A stretch of DNA of 57,655 bases, taken from an uncultured Lachnospiraceae bacterium. GTDB lineage: Bacteria; Bacillota; Clostridia; Lachnospirales; Lachnospiraceae. The notes beneath the pieces are model-generated. The model searched no databases. It worked only from the letters and a program-made list of their open reading frames with translations, and had not been told where the DNA came from. Below, piece after piece: positions 35,990-44,920 of this stretch (its first letter is position 1; every line of letters starts with the position of its first letter). The stretch covers positions 34,985-92,639 of the forward strand of contig CAPQSW010000008.1 of assembly GCA_948688495.1 (NCBI GenBank), written 5' to 3'. Made by a program: the position numbers and the translations under genes.

Positions 35990-38900
35990 ATGAGAAAGTC
36001 TATTGCATTTAAAAATTTATTGCGTTCCCCGTTAAAAACGCTGCTGACCCTGCTTTTGATAGCGGCAGCTTCGTTTGCCCTGTTTTCCAGGGTTACGGAT
36101 TATGCGATTACCACGCGGGAATCTGCGAAGGCAGAGAGTTTTTACTACGGCGTTGCTGCCTTGGATAACAGCTCGCCGCCTATGGGAGATTATTTCTTGG
36201 AGCCGAAAGAGTGGCCGGATGATGCGCATATACAGGAATTTTCATCGCTGCCCGGCGTCACCCTGGCAGATACAAGGTATACGACGGATGGGTTTATCGA
36301 GGATTATAAACGCGTGATAGATTCCGACGCCTCATTTACATCTGGAGATTTTGTGGTGGAGGGCACTTACGAGGGATTTGAGGAATATGATTATGGCAGT
36401 GCATACCTGCTGCTCAATGACGTCACAGTGCATGCAGGCGAACTTGAAATTGATCCTGACTGGCTGCTGAAGGTACAGGTGTTTAATTATGGAAATGCCT
36501 ACAGGCATACATATCCCCGGGAATTTTTTGATGAGCTCAAGAAAGGGAGCAGATATCTTGTAATAGGTGTGTACAGCGAACGTACAGGAAGTGCTTTGGA
36601 GCTTGGCATAAGTTACAGCGCTTTAGAAAACAGGGATAAGATGGAGTACGTGAAAGAGGTGGACGGACTGGGGGAGGGTTATCTGGAAACCGAGGAGTTT
36701 GCTCCATATAAAGGTTTTATTGAGGCGGCGAAGCAGAGTATAATGGCCTATGACATGGTATATACCTCGGATATGCGTGCGATCCCATATGTAAACGAAC
36801 GCAGGATCATTGTTTCAAAAGGGCGGCCCCTGACGGAAAAGGATGCGGATGGATGTGTCGTGAGCGAGGTATTTCTGGATACGTATGGTCTGTCAATAGG
36901 CGACAAGATTCATGTGGAGCTTGGCGACAAATTGCTGTCCAGGTTTATGTTTGCTGGGACACGGTCCCGGACGGCAGAGACGATGTCTGAAGTCGCTGCT
37001 TCAACGAAGCTTGAAATTATTGGTGCGTACCACTTTACGGATGAGTGGATTGACCGGAATAATGAGATGGACTGGAGTTACGGTCCGGGCACGGTTTTTG
37101 TGCCATCCTCGCTTTTGCCGGTGGAAGTACCGAAAGACTATGAGATTCTTATGGGGGATTTCAGTGTTTTTGTAGAAGATCCACATGACATACAGGCGTT
37201 TCGGGAGGCGGCAGAGCCGATGGTAGCGGAAATGGGACTTGGCCTACGCTTCTCAGACGGAGGATGGTCAGGCATGAAGGACAGTTTTGAGACGGGGTCG
37301 CTGGCGTCATTTCTGACGACTGTCCTGTATGTGCTTGGAGCGGCTTTGGCGTTGTTGCTTGCAGTATATCTCTACATTGGCAGGAATAAGAAATCCTATG
37401 CCATTATGCGGACGTTAGGGGTACCTGGGAAAGAGAGCGGGAGATCCGTTACACTGCCCTTATGTTTTCTGGCGGTAGTTGCAATGTTTTTGGGCGGTAT
37501 GGGAGGACTTTTCTATGCTTCCTACACGGCGGAAAAGACCCTTGCGGGCATGTCGGACAGCAGCGCGCCGGATGGCTATGTCTATGTCTTAAACGCGGCG
37601 CTTCCGGTCGGCGTAGTTATTATTTGCCTGGTTTGCGAGCTGTTGTTTATTACTCTTGTGACCTTGCTTTTCCTAAGAAATATGAAAAATGCATCTCCGC
37701 TGGAATTGCTGCAGGAGGGTACAGGCGGTACAGCAGAAAGAACAGGCATTTGGCGAAAGCCTTTTGCGGCTGCAAAGCATACGCCTGAGATAGCGGATAC
37801 AGCGCCTGTTCCAGCCGGGCTTGATATGGAGAGGCTTGCTGTGGCAGAGAACGTTTCGGTACAAGGCAGGTACAATGCGTTTCATCAGGTATGTGATTAT
37901 ATTCTGCGCCATATGAAACGGGGGATTGGCAAGATGGCTGTATCCCTGATCCTTACGGTTGTGCTGGCAGCAGGGATTGGAACATTTGTATTAGCGAGGC
38001 TTTCCTACCAGGAGGCTGCCCGTGAACTTGAAATTAAGGGCAGGGCAATGATGTTTACCTCAACTTACATTATGGAACTGTCTAATTCTGATTTGATCAA
38101 AGATATATATTATTATAACAGGTTCAGCGTGCGTGTGAATGGCGTCGGCGTATTAAGTCCCATCACGTTCACCAATGATTTCGACCGTTATCTGATAGAT
38201 GATTACACCGTCACTTATGCAGATGGGTATGACCTTTCCGTATTTGACGGCACGGGTCCAGTATGCCTGGTGGGACAGACACTTGCGGAAACGCTCGGCG
38301 TTCATCCGGGCGGTGAGATAAGGCTGATGTCAGAGGATTTGTATTCCTTTATGCCGCAGGTCTATGCGGAGGATGAGCTTGAGGGTGCAATCGAACGGGC
38401 AGGAAAACCATATAAGGTGGCAGGTATTCTGAAGTCGGAGGACAAAGATGTAAACAATGGTATTTTCGCATCTGTAAACCAGGCGGCAGAAAATCTTTAC
38501 AGCCAGCCGTTTGGGGTTGACTACTGTGAATTTACCTTGGCAGACAATGGAAAGACTGCAGAGCTTAATGAGGTGTTGGAAAAATATAAAAGTAAAGGGA
38601 TACAGTACTCGCCGCTGGGCTCTTTCCATATTGACTCGGATTTGTTTGAGACCACTGTGCGTATCAGGAATCTTTTGGATTCGCTGTTTCCGATTGCCGT
38701 GGCTGCGGCTGTGCTGATTGGGCTGTTTGGCCCGGGACTGCTTATCATACAGTCTGCACAGGAGGCTGCATATCTGCGCATCCTTGGCGTTACAAAGAAG
38801 CGCGCCCGCTGTATACTGGTGTTGGAACAGATGATCTTGTGTATTGCCGGAACTGTTCTTGTGGCAGCAGTCCTTGCCGTATTTGGACGGGGATTGTTTA

Positions 38901-39028
38901 TAAGGGGTATCGAAACGCTTGTATTCTGCTGGCTGCTGTATTTCATGGGATGCATTTTGGGAGCGCATGCAGCGGCAGTACAGGTAACCAGATACAGAAT
39001 TTTAGAGCTTTTACAGGTGAAGGAATGA
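35990..39028 (+). CDS. Large FtsX-type ABC permease (copy 2)
   Basis: A 1012-residue paralogue of the preceding permease with the same topology and the same ends (MRKSIAFKNLLRSPLKTLL at the start, LELLQVKE at the stop). The membrane bundles are nearly identical (FPIAVAAAVLIGLFGPGLLI in both), while the extracellular domains differ more, as expected when two permeases form a heterodimer or recognise different ligands. Behind GGAGGAAGAT. Confidence 0.88.
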   Translation: MRKSIAFKNLLRSPLKTLLTLLLIAAASFALFSRVTDYAITTRESAKAESFYYGVAALDNSSPPMGDYFLEPKEWPDDAHIQEFSSLPGVTLADTRYTTDGFIEDYKRVIDSDASFTSGDFVVEGTYEGFEEYDYGSAYLLLNDVTVHAGELEIDPDWLLKVQVFNYGNAYRHTYPREFFDELKKGSRYLVIGVYSERTGSALELGISYSALENRDKMEYVKEVDGLGEGYLETEEFAPYKGFIEAAKQSIMAYDMVYTSDMRAIPYVNERRIIVSKGRPLTEKDADGCVVSEVFLDTYGLSIGDKIHVELGDKLLSRFMFAGTRSRTAETMSEVAASTKLEIIGAYHFTDEWIDRNNEMDWSYGPGTVFVPSSLLPVEVPKDYEILMGDFSVFVEDPHDIQAFREAAEPMVAEMGLGLRFSDGGWSGMKDSFETGSLASFLTTVLYVLGAALALLLAVYLYIGRNKKSYAIMRTLGVPGKESGRSVTLPLCFLAVVAMFLGGMGGLFYASYTAEKTLAGMSDSSAPDGYVYVLNAALPVGVVIICLVCELLFITLVTLLFLRNMKNASPLELLQEGTGGTAERTGIWRKPFAAAKHTPEIADTAPVPAGLDMERLAVAENVSVQGRYNAFHQVCDYILRHMKRGIGKMAVSLILTVVLAAGIGTFVLARLSYQEAARELEIKGRAMMFTSTYIMELSNSDLIKDIYYYNRFSVRVNGVGVLSPITFTNDFDRYLIDDYTVTYADGYDLSVFDGTGPVCLVGQTLAETLGVHPGGEIRLMSEDLYSFMPQVYAEDELEGAIERAGKPYKVAGILKSEDKDVNNGIFASVNQAAENLYSQPFGVDYCEFTLADNGKTAELNEVLEKYKSKGIQYSPLGSFHIDSDLFETTVRIRNLLDSLFPIAVAAAVLIGLFGPGLLIIQSAQEAAYLRILGVTKKRARCILVLEQMILCIAGTVLVAAVLAVFGRGLFIRGIETLVFCWLLYFMGCILGAHAAAVQVTRYRILELLQVKE

Positions 39029-39075
39029 GGAGGAAGGCAAAAGGAAGGCATTATATATAGGAAAGGAGCAAGCAT

Positions 39076-39738
39076 ATGTCAACTTTAACTTTGAAAAACG
39101 TAACATATACATACAAGAATGCGCAGAGGGCTGCAGTTTCGGAGGTATCCTGCATGTTTGAGGAGGGGAAGGTCTATGCAATCGTAGGCCCCTCAGGTTC
39201 CGGGAAATCTACACTGCTTTCCCTTCTTGCAGGGCTTGACCTGCCCACCGAGGGTGAGGTTGCTTTTGATGGCGACAGTTTGGCAGGATTGAATCTTGAC
39301 CGTTACCGCCGCGAGAGCATTTCGATGATTTTTCAGGCGTTCCATCTGTTCCCTCTGATGACAGTTATGGAAAATGTCTGTTTCCCTATGGAGCTGTGCG
39401 GAGTAACGCCAAAAGATGCAAAACCAAGGGCAGCGGCGCTGCTTGAAGGAGTAGGCATTACAGAGGAACAGATGGGACGGTTTCCGTCCAAGCTTTCCGG
39501 CGGGGAGCGCCAGCGCGTGGCAATCGCCAGAAGCCTTGCGTCCAATGCGAAGATTATACTTGGGGATGAGCCAACCGGGAATCTTGACGGTGCAAATACA
39601 CAGAACATTATTGAGATATTGTGCAGCCTTGCACATGAGAAGGGTTATTGTGTTATTATCGTTACGCATGACATGGAGGTTGCTGAGGCGGCAGATGTGG
39701 CATTCCGTATGCGGGACGGGCAGCTGCGGGCGGAATAG
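39076..39738 (+). CDS. ABC transporter ATPase, LolD/MacB type
   Basis: A 220-residue ATPase: Walker A GPSGSGKST, Q-loop FQAFHLFP, signature LSGGERQRVAIARS, Walker B IILGDEPTGNLD and the H-loop VTHD. This subtype serves FtsX-like permeases, so the partners are the two large permeases directly upstream, and possibly also the adaptor and MacB-like protein at 28506-31108, which lack an ATPase. Last gene of the blaI-like operon. Confidence 0.95.
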   Translation: MSTLTLKNVTYTYKNAQRAAVSEVSCMFEEGKVYAIVGPSGSGKSTLLSLLAGLDLPTEGEVAFDGDSLAGLNLDRYRRESISMIFQAFHLFPLMTVMENVCFPMELCGVTPKDAKPRAAALLEGVGITEEQMGRFPSKLSGGERQRVAIARSLASNAKIILGDEPTGNLDGANTQNIIEILCSLAHEKGYCVIIVTHDMEVAEAADVAFRMRDGQLRAE

Positions 39739-39763
39739 TAAGTATTACAATAGTATCAAATTG

Positions 39764-39792
39764 TTGACTTTCCCTATGAGTTGTTCTAAAAT
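39764..39792 (+). promoter_or_regulatory. Sigma-A promoter for the DUF4321 gene
   Basis: TTGACT (39764-39769), 17-base spacer, TAAAAT (39787-39792), 53 bases before the start codon. Confidence 0.65.
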
Positions 39793-39845
39793 AGAGTTCG
39801 CGTTTAAAAGCTTAATGATCAGAGGAACGACAGGAGGAAAAGGGA

Positions 39846-40103
39846 TTGAGAGGAAAAGGTTCGTGGATTATTATCATCGTAATGTTGATAGGGCTTGTCA
39901 TAGGAACTGTTATTGGCAGTTACTGCAGCGGGATTTCGGCACTGAGCTGGCTGGATTATGGCAGGGTATTTGGAATTACCAGCCCAATGGTGCTTGATTT
40001 AGGTGTTTTTGTTCTGACGCTGGGATTGACGATTAAGATTAATATTGCAAGTATCATTGGCATTATCATATCATTTTTGATTTATAAATTGCTGGTTAAA
40101 TAG
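39846..40103 (+). CDS. Small membrane protein, DUF4321 type
   Basis: An 85-residue protein with two hydrophobic segments (about 8-27 and 47-82) separated by SGISALSWLDYGRVFGI. Size, the SWLDYG.VFG text and the gene's isolated position match the clostridial DUF4321 family, whose function is unknown. TTG start at 39846 behind ACAGGAGGAAA. Transcribed alone, from the promoter at 39764 to the terminator at 40122. Confidence 0.8.
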   Translation: MRGKGSWIIIIVMLIGLVIGTVIGSYCSGISALSWLDYGRVFGITSPMVLDLGVFVLTLGLTIKINIASIIGIIISFLIYKLLVK

Positions 40104-40121
40104 AAGAAGCTATGCAAGGAT

Positions 40122-40153
40122 AGAACGGCGGGGCGTTGCCCTGCCGTTTTTTG
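40122..40153 (+). terminator. Rho-independent terminator after DUF4321
   Basis: ACGGCGGGGC-GTT-GCCCTGCCGT (10-bp stem, one G-T pair) followed by TTTTTTG. Confidence 0.85.
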
Positions 40154-40182
40154 TGCTAATTACAAAAAAACGTATGAATAAA

Positions 40183-40211
40183 TTGAAATGTCTTTTGAAA
40201 TATGATAAAAT
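40183..40211 (+). promoter_or_regulatory. Sigma-A promoter for the polyphosphate gene
   Basis: TTGAAA (40183-40188), 17-base spacer, TAAAAT (40206-40211), about 105 bases before the start codon at 40317. Confidence 0.6.
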
Positions 40212-40316
40212 ATCTGAAAAGTAATAAAAAAAGAACGGAATAAAACAGATAAAGGCATTTAGTGAATGCAAAGTATGGTTTGGGGGCAATGTCAGAAGTC
40301 TAAAGGAGGAGAAGGG

Positions 40317-41786
40317 ATGCTTAAAAATTGGATTAAACCGGAAAAGCCTGGAACAGAGGAATTGGATGAGCGGCTGGAGGCAGCAAAGGAGAAATTAAAC
40401 GTTCTGCAGATGCAGATTAAGGATCGTAAGCTTCCAGTGCTGGTGTTGTTTGAGGGTTGGGGAACAGCAGGAAAGGGCAGTACGCTGGGCAAGATTATTA
40501 CCAATATTGATCCAAGATTTTTTAAGGTTGCTACGATGGATGTTCCTACAGAAGAAGAACGGCGGAAGCCATTTTTATATCGGCATTTTGTAAAGATCCC
40601 GGAGGCGGGCAAGTTTTGTTTCCTGGATGCCGGATGGATGGATGAGGTGACAAGGGAGTGCCTGTATGGTGCGCTGAAGGATAAGGAATACAAGAAACGG
40701 ATTGACAGTGTTAAAAGATTTGAACGCCAGTTGACAGACAATGGCTATCTGGTGATGAAATTTTTCTTCCATATCAGTAAAAAAGAACAGAAAAGCCGTA
40801 TCAAGATGCTTGAGAAGGATCAGAGCACAAGCTGGCGTGTAAGCAATAATGATATATGGCAGAACGAGCACTATGACAAGTGCCTTAAGATATATGACCA
40901 GTATCTGGATGACACGAATGTCTCCACTTCCCCCTGGTATATTGTGGATGCGCAGAGCCGTAAATGGGCACAGCTCCAGGTGCTTGAGACATTGACCAGC
41001 GGAATAGAGACTGCATTGCAGAACAGCACGCTTGCCGTTCCATTGCTGCAAAATGTATTTCCATTGGAGAAGATTCCGAAACTTGCCGATATTCCATTAG
41101 ACAAGACAATTGCAGATGATGTGTATAAGCGTGAACTGCAGGAACTTCAGGATAAACTGCGCAAACTGCATAACGAGATTTACCGTAAAAAAATACCGGT
41201 GATCATTGCCTATGAAGGATGGGATGCAGCCGGAAAGGGCGGAAATATTAAACGGATTACCGGAGCGCTTGACCCAAGAGGATATGAAGTGCAGCCGATT
41301 GCAAGCCCCGAACCCCATGAGAAGGCAAGACATTATTTGTGGCGTTTCTGGACGCGTCTGCCCAAGACAGGCCATGTGACAATTTTTGACCGTACCTGGT
41401 ATGGAAGGGTCATGGTAGAACGGCTGGAGGGATTCTGTTCAGAGAACGACTGGAGACGGGCTTACAATGAGATTAACGAGTTCGAGAAAGAATTATCCGA
41501 CTGGGGAGCGGTAATTATTAAGTTCTGGGTACAGATTGATAAGGATGTCCAGTTGGAGCGTTTTAATGACCGGCAGAATAACCCTGCAAAGCGCTGGAAG
41601 ATTACGGACGAGGATTGGCGCAATCGCGAAAAATGGGATTTGTATGAGGATGCAATTAACGAAATGATGAAAAAGACGAATACCTCTTATGCACCCTGGC
41701 ATGTACTTGAATCTAACGATAAGAAGTATGCAAGAATTAAAGCACTTAGAATTGTGATTGAGGAAATTGAAAAAGTATTAAAATAA
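40317..41786 (+). CDS. pap: Polyphosphate:AMP phosphotransferase (two PPK2 domains)
   Basis: A 489-residue protein of two tandem PPK2 domains. Domain 1 has Walker A EGWGTAGKGST and FLDAGWMDEV. Domain 2 has EGWDAAGKGGN and FDRTWYGRVMVERLEGF, with lid arginines (PKTGHVTIFDR region). Two-domain (class II) PPK2 enzymes make ADP from AMP using polyphosphate, and the C-terminal domain is the active one; the diverged DAGWMDE in domain 1, where DRTWYGR stands in domain 2, agrees with this. The start at 40317 follows GGAGGAGAAGG. Confidence 0.92.
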   Translation: MLKNWIKPEKPGTEELDERLEAAKEKLNVLQMQIKDRKLPVLVLFEGWGTAGKGSTLGKIITNIDPRFFKVATMDVPTEEERRKPFLYRHFVKIPEAGKFCFLDAGWMDEVTRECLYGALKDKEYKKRIDSVKRFERQLTDNGYLVMKFFFHISKKEQKSRIKMLEKDQSTSWRVSNNDIWQNEHYDKCLKIYDQYLDDTNVSTSPWYIVDAQSRKWAQLQVLETLTSGIETALQNSTLAVPLLQNVFPLEKIPKLADIPLDKTIADDVYKRELQELQDKLRKLHNEIYRKKIPVIIAYEGWDAAGKGGNIKRITGALDPRGYEVQPIASPEPHEKARHYLWRFWTRLPKTGHVTIFDRTWYGRVMVERLEGFCSENDWRRAYNEINEFEKELSDWGAVIIKFWVQIDKDVQLERFNDRQNNPAKRWKITDEDWRNREKWDLYEDAINEMMKKTNTSYAPWHVLESNDKKYARIKALRIVIEEIEKVLK

Positions 41787-41878
41787 AACATAAGAATCCG
41801 GACAAGTGCGGACGCCTGATTTATGCTCGCATGAATCGTAAAAGCTTGGAGAGGATCGATGAAAGGAAAAGGTGCATC

Positions 41879-42658
41879 ATGGAATTAAAAGAATTTATGG
41901 ATTTGGAAAAATTACAAAAGATTCAGGATGATTTTTCCAATGCGACAGGATTGGCGGCAATAGCAGTGGGGATGGATGGGGAATATCTCACTGAGGGAAG
42001 TAATTTTACGGATTTTTGTATGAAATATACCCGGGGCAGTCAGGAGGGGCTTCGCAGATGTGTGAAGTGTGACAATGAATGTACAGGTACATATTTCTGC
42101 CATGCGGGGTTGATGGATTTTTCCATTGATATTATGATTAATGACGAGAAAGTTGGTGCGATTATCGGCGGGCAGGTATTGCCAAGTGAGCCGGATGAAG
42201 ATAAATTCCGTCAGACGGCGATGGAGCTTGGTATCGATCCAGAGGAGTATATCCAGGCTTTGAGGAAAGTTACGATTAGTTCAGAGTCAAGAATCCGGGC
42301 ATCGGCAAATTTGTTGGGGATTATTGTGAATCAGCTTGTAAACCTCGAATATTTTAAGCACAGCAATGCGAGCCGTTTTAGCGGAGTGCAGGAAGGCGTG
42401 GAACAGTCCAATGAACTGATTCAGACGATCAATGACAATACCAGCCATCTGAAAGCGATTGCAAAGAAGCAGAATATTCTGTCGTTGAATGCAAGCATTG
42501 AAGCGGCACGAAGCGGGGAAGCAGGCGCAGGATTTGCAGTTGTGGCAAAGAATATGCAGGATTTGTCATCTCAGTCTGCGGTGATTTATACAGATATTGA
42601 GAAATCAGTGGCAGAGATTACAGAGCGTATTTCTTCCCTGGTACATTTTTTTGATTAA
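41879..42658 (+). CDS. Soluble PocR-domain chemoreceptor-like protein
   Basis: A 259-residue protein without a membrane segment. Residues 8-170 form a PocR sensory domain with four cysteines (C61, C64, C68, C74 in RRCVKCDNECTGTYFC) that could bind a metal or cluster, and the GAIIGGQVLPSEPDE motif. Residues 185-259 are a short methyl-accepting signalling hairpin with the conserved tip ILSLNASIEAARSGEAGAGF and VVAKNM. It would signal to CheA-type kinases, or simply dimerise, from the cytoplasm. The signalling domain is about a third of the usual length. Start ATG 41879; upstream in-frame ATG 41831 lacks a good site. Confidence 0.85.
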   Translation: MELKEFMDLEKLQKIQDDFSNATGLAAIAVGMDGEYLTEGSNFTDFCMKYTRGSQEGLRRCVKCDNECTGTYFCHAGLMDFSIDIMINDEKVGAIIGGQVLPSEPDEDKFRQTAMELGIDPEEYIQALRKVTISSESRIRASANLLGIIVNQLVNLEYFKHSNASRFSGVQEGVEQSNELIQTINDNTSHLKAIAKKQNILSLNASIEAARSGEAGAGFAVVAKNMQDLSSQSAVIYTDIEKSVAEITERISSLVHFFD

Positions 42659-42706
42659 GTGAAGCTGGATGGAATTGTTTGGAAATTTATCAAAAAATTA
42701 TATCGG

Positions 42707-42779
42707 AAGGTAAAAATGCCTTCATTTACAGGTACTCGTATCGAGAAAAAGATAAGAGATTTGTAAATGGAGGATTTTT
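42707..42779 (+). repeat. Direct repeat copy A of the spoVT leader
   Basis: This 73-base stretch matches 49195-49268, the leader and ribosome binding site of spoVT, with three substitutions and one indel; the final 41 bases are identical up to GGAGGATTTTT. After it the sequence diverges and no spoVT start follows. A 60-codon open frame (TTG 42679 to TGA 42861, ending IRDEFDRIDELAVDF) runs through it in a frame that is untranslated in copy B, so I do not count it as a gene, although its tail after 42780 may be the end of a lost gene. Confidence 0.75.
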
Positions 42780-43008
42780 GGTCTTACATACCTGCGTTGT
42801 CGACAGTTCCCGCATAAGGGATGAGTTTGACAGGATTGACGAATTAGCGGTAGATTTCTGATAAGGACACAAAAATAAAAAGGTGTCAAACGTGTGTCAT
42901 TCTAAAAAAACAAGACACTGAAAACCCTCGAAAGCCCAGTAAATAATGGCATTTCGTCTTTCGTCAGCATATAGAAAACCTCCCCAAAATTCAGAAACGA
43001 GGTGGCAA

Positions 43009-43788
43009 ATGAATCAAACAGAAAGAAGGAATTTCTTAATCAAAGCATTGCTCAGGGAGCAGCCGAAATATGCGGATATGCAGATTCCAGCGAACGCTGA
43101 TGCGCAAAAGAAGCTCCTGCGTTCGCTTTTTAATATCCGTATGTCGGAGCCTGTATCGGAGGATTTTCTGCAAGTACAGGATGAGTATTTACAGGAGGAA
43201 ACCGCCCGTAAGGGGATTACCAATTTTACAGATTTAACTCTGGTGCGGGACGGTATTTACCTTTGGCAAGGTGATATTACAACGCTGAAGTGTGACGCTA
43301 TCGTCAATGCTGCGAACTCACAGCTTCTTGGCTGCTTCTGTCCCTGTCATGGGTGCATTGACAATGCCATCCATACCTTTGCAGGCATTCAGTTGCGGGC
43401 AGCTTGTGCGGATATTATGAAGAAACAGCGACGTGAGGAAGAAACTGGACAGGCAAAGATTACACTGGCATTCAATCTGCCATGTAAATTTGTTTTGCAC
43501 ACGGTTGGTCCGATTGTTCAGGGCAGACTGACGGAAAATGATAAGGAGTTGCTTGCCTCATGTTATCGCTCCTGCCTTACGCTTGCGGAACAAAATTCTA
43601 TAAAGAGTATTGCTTTCTGTTGCATATCCACAGGCGAATTTCACTTTCCAAATGATAAAGCGGCGGAGATTGCAATACAGACAGTTAAAGAATATAAAAG
43701 GCAGACAAAAAGTGACATAGAGGTGATATTCAATGTTTTCAAAGATTTGGACTACGAAATCTACAAAAAGCTGCTCCGAATAGATTAG
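43009..43788 (+). CDS. Zn-macrodomain protein-ADP-ribose hydrolase
   Basis: A 259-residue macrodomain protein of the SirTM-linked zinc class. The helical N-terminal extension (1-75) is followed by a macrodomain with QGDITTLKCDAIVNAANSQL, the zinc-loop motif GCFCPCHGCIDNAIH (108-122) and CISTGEFHFPNDKAAEIA. It should remove ADP-ribose placed on target proteins by the partner sirtuin. Start ATG 43009 behind AGGTGG; the in-frame ATG at 42946 has no site. The partner sirtuin gene directly follows but is broken, leaving the eraser without its writer. Confidence 0.9.
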   Translation: MNQTERRNFLIKALLREQPKYADMQIPANADAQKKLLRSLFNIRMSEPVSEDFLQVQDEYLQEETARKGITNFTDLTLVRDGIYLWQGDITTLKCDAIVNAANSQLLGCFCPCHGCIDNAIHTFAGIQLRAACADIMKKQRREEETGQAKITLAFNLPCKFVLHTVGPIVQGRLTENDKELLASCYRSCLTLAEQNSIKSIAFCCISTGEFHFPNDKAAEIAIQTVKEYKRQTKSDIEVIFNVFKDLDYEIYKKLLRID

Positions 43789-44127
43789 ACACCTGAAGCA
43801 AGCAATCCAATCTGCCAACGCCATTGTGATCGGCGCAGGCGCAGGCATTTCCACCTCCGCAGGATTTGTTTATACAGGCGAGAGGTTTTGCGAGTATTTT
43901 TCGGACTATAGAGATACGAAAACTTCCTGTGGACAAGAAAACAGCGAAAACAGAGAGGCGGTTTATGCCTGTATCAATTATAGTTAAGCGGTTTGTCCGA
44001 ATGAAATTGAGGCACAATCCATTTGTATTGACAGCGATATTGGAACAGTCCTTTCCGATTTGAGGAGACGATATGCACGATATATGGAATCCGTGGCACG
44101 GCTGCGTGAAATGCAGCGAGGGAAGTA
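43787..44127 (+). pseudogene. Remnant of a class M sirtuin (SirTM)
   Basis: Directly after the macrodomain stop, the text LKQAIQSANAIVIGAGAGIS followed by TSAGFVYTGERFCEYFSDYR is the NAD-binding N-terminus of a SirTM. About 40 residues later a stop (TAA near 43987) interrupts INYS*AVCPNEIEAQSICIDSDIG, after which VLSDLRRRYARYMESVARLR to a final TAA at 44127 is the normal C-terminus. Roughly 100-200 central codons, including the catalytic His region, are missing. The macrodomain-SirTM gene pair is a known stress-linked ADP-ribosylation module, which fixes the identity. Confidence 0.8.
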
Positions 44128-44230
44128 ATGTATAAATCATTTCTTCATAATGGTCTCTAAAATATTGTCCGCTGTAACATTTTGCAGACATTTGTATGTT
44201 ATACTGTGTAAAAAGCAAAGGAGTGTGGAC

Positions 44231-44920
44231 ATGAAAAAGATTTTGCTTGTAGAGGATGACAAACTTTTAAATAAAACGCTGTCTTACAACCTGATTTCTG
44301 AGGGCTATGATACCGTGTCGGCCCTAAATGCGGGTAAAGCCGCAGAATTACTGCTTCAGTCGGAATATGATCTGGTACTTCTGGACATCAATCTGCCAGA
44401 TGGCAGCGGCTATGACCTGTGCAGGCTTATAAAGCCGGAAAAGCCTGACACGCTGGTGATTTTCCTGACTGCTAACGACCAGGAGAGCGACCAGATTCGG
44501 GGGTATGAAGTCGGGGCGGTGGATTATATTACCAAGCCTTTTTCCATTGGGGCGCTGCTGCGGAAAATACGGGCAATGTTTGCTATGCTGGAACACCGGG
44601 GGGTTACAAAGGATTTCTATGATGACGGCAGGCTGTTTTTGAACTTTTCGGAGCAGGCCGCTGCGCTGAATGGAAGGGCCCTTACACTTTCCCCCATGGA
44701 GTATAAGATGTTGTGCCTGTTTTGCAAAAACCCCAAACAGATCTTGACCAGGCAGCGGCTTCTGGAGCGGCTGTGGGATGCGGAGGAAAACTATGTGGAT
44801 GAACATACACTGACAACCTCCATCAGCCGTATCCGAGGCAAGATTGAGGCTGATGGCGATACTTATATCAAAACGATTTATGGAATTGGGTATCAGTGGA
44901 TGGGAGGCGAGAGAAAATGA
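44231..44920 (+). CDS. OmpR-family response regulator
   Basis: A 229-residue regulator: receiver with D9/D10, phospho-acceptor D52 in VLLDINLPDGSG and K-box TKPFS, then a winged helix (LTLSPMEYKMLCLFCKNPKQ, ERLWDAEENYVDEHTLTTSISRIRGK, IYGIGYQW). Start ATG 44231 behind AAAGGAGTG. It overlaps the kinase gene by 4 bases. No transporter gene stands next to the pair, although regulators of this kind usually have one, so the target may be lost or elsewhere. Confidence 0.92.
   Translation: MKKILLVEDDKLLNKTLSYNLISEGYDTVSALNAGKAAELLLQSEYDLVLLDINLPDGSGYDLCRLIKPEKPDTLVIFLTANDQESDQIRGYEVGAVDYITKPFSIGALLRKIRAMFAMLEHRGVTKDFYDDGRLFLNFSEQAAALNGRALTLSPMEYKMLCLFCKNPKQILTRQRLLERLWDAEENYVDEHTLTTSISRIRGKIEADGDTYIKTIYGIGYQWMGGERK

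Noticed and set aside
42679..42861. 60-codon open frame through repeat copy A
   Set aside because: More than a third of it is the spoVT leader, which is untranslated in copy B. Only the tail after 42780 could be real protein, and no family is seen.
42862..43008. Possible recombination core (GTGTCAAACGTGTGTCATTC and GAAAACCCTCGAAAGCCCAG)
   Set aside because: It resembles DNA at ends of mobile elements, but there is no integrase gene in the window and no second copy was found.
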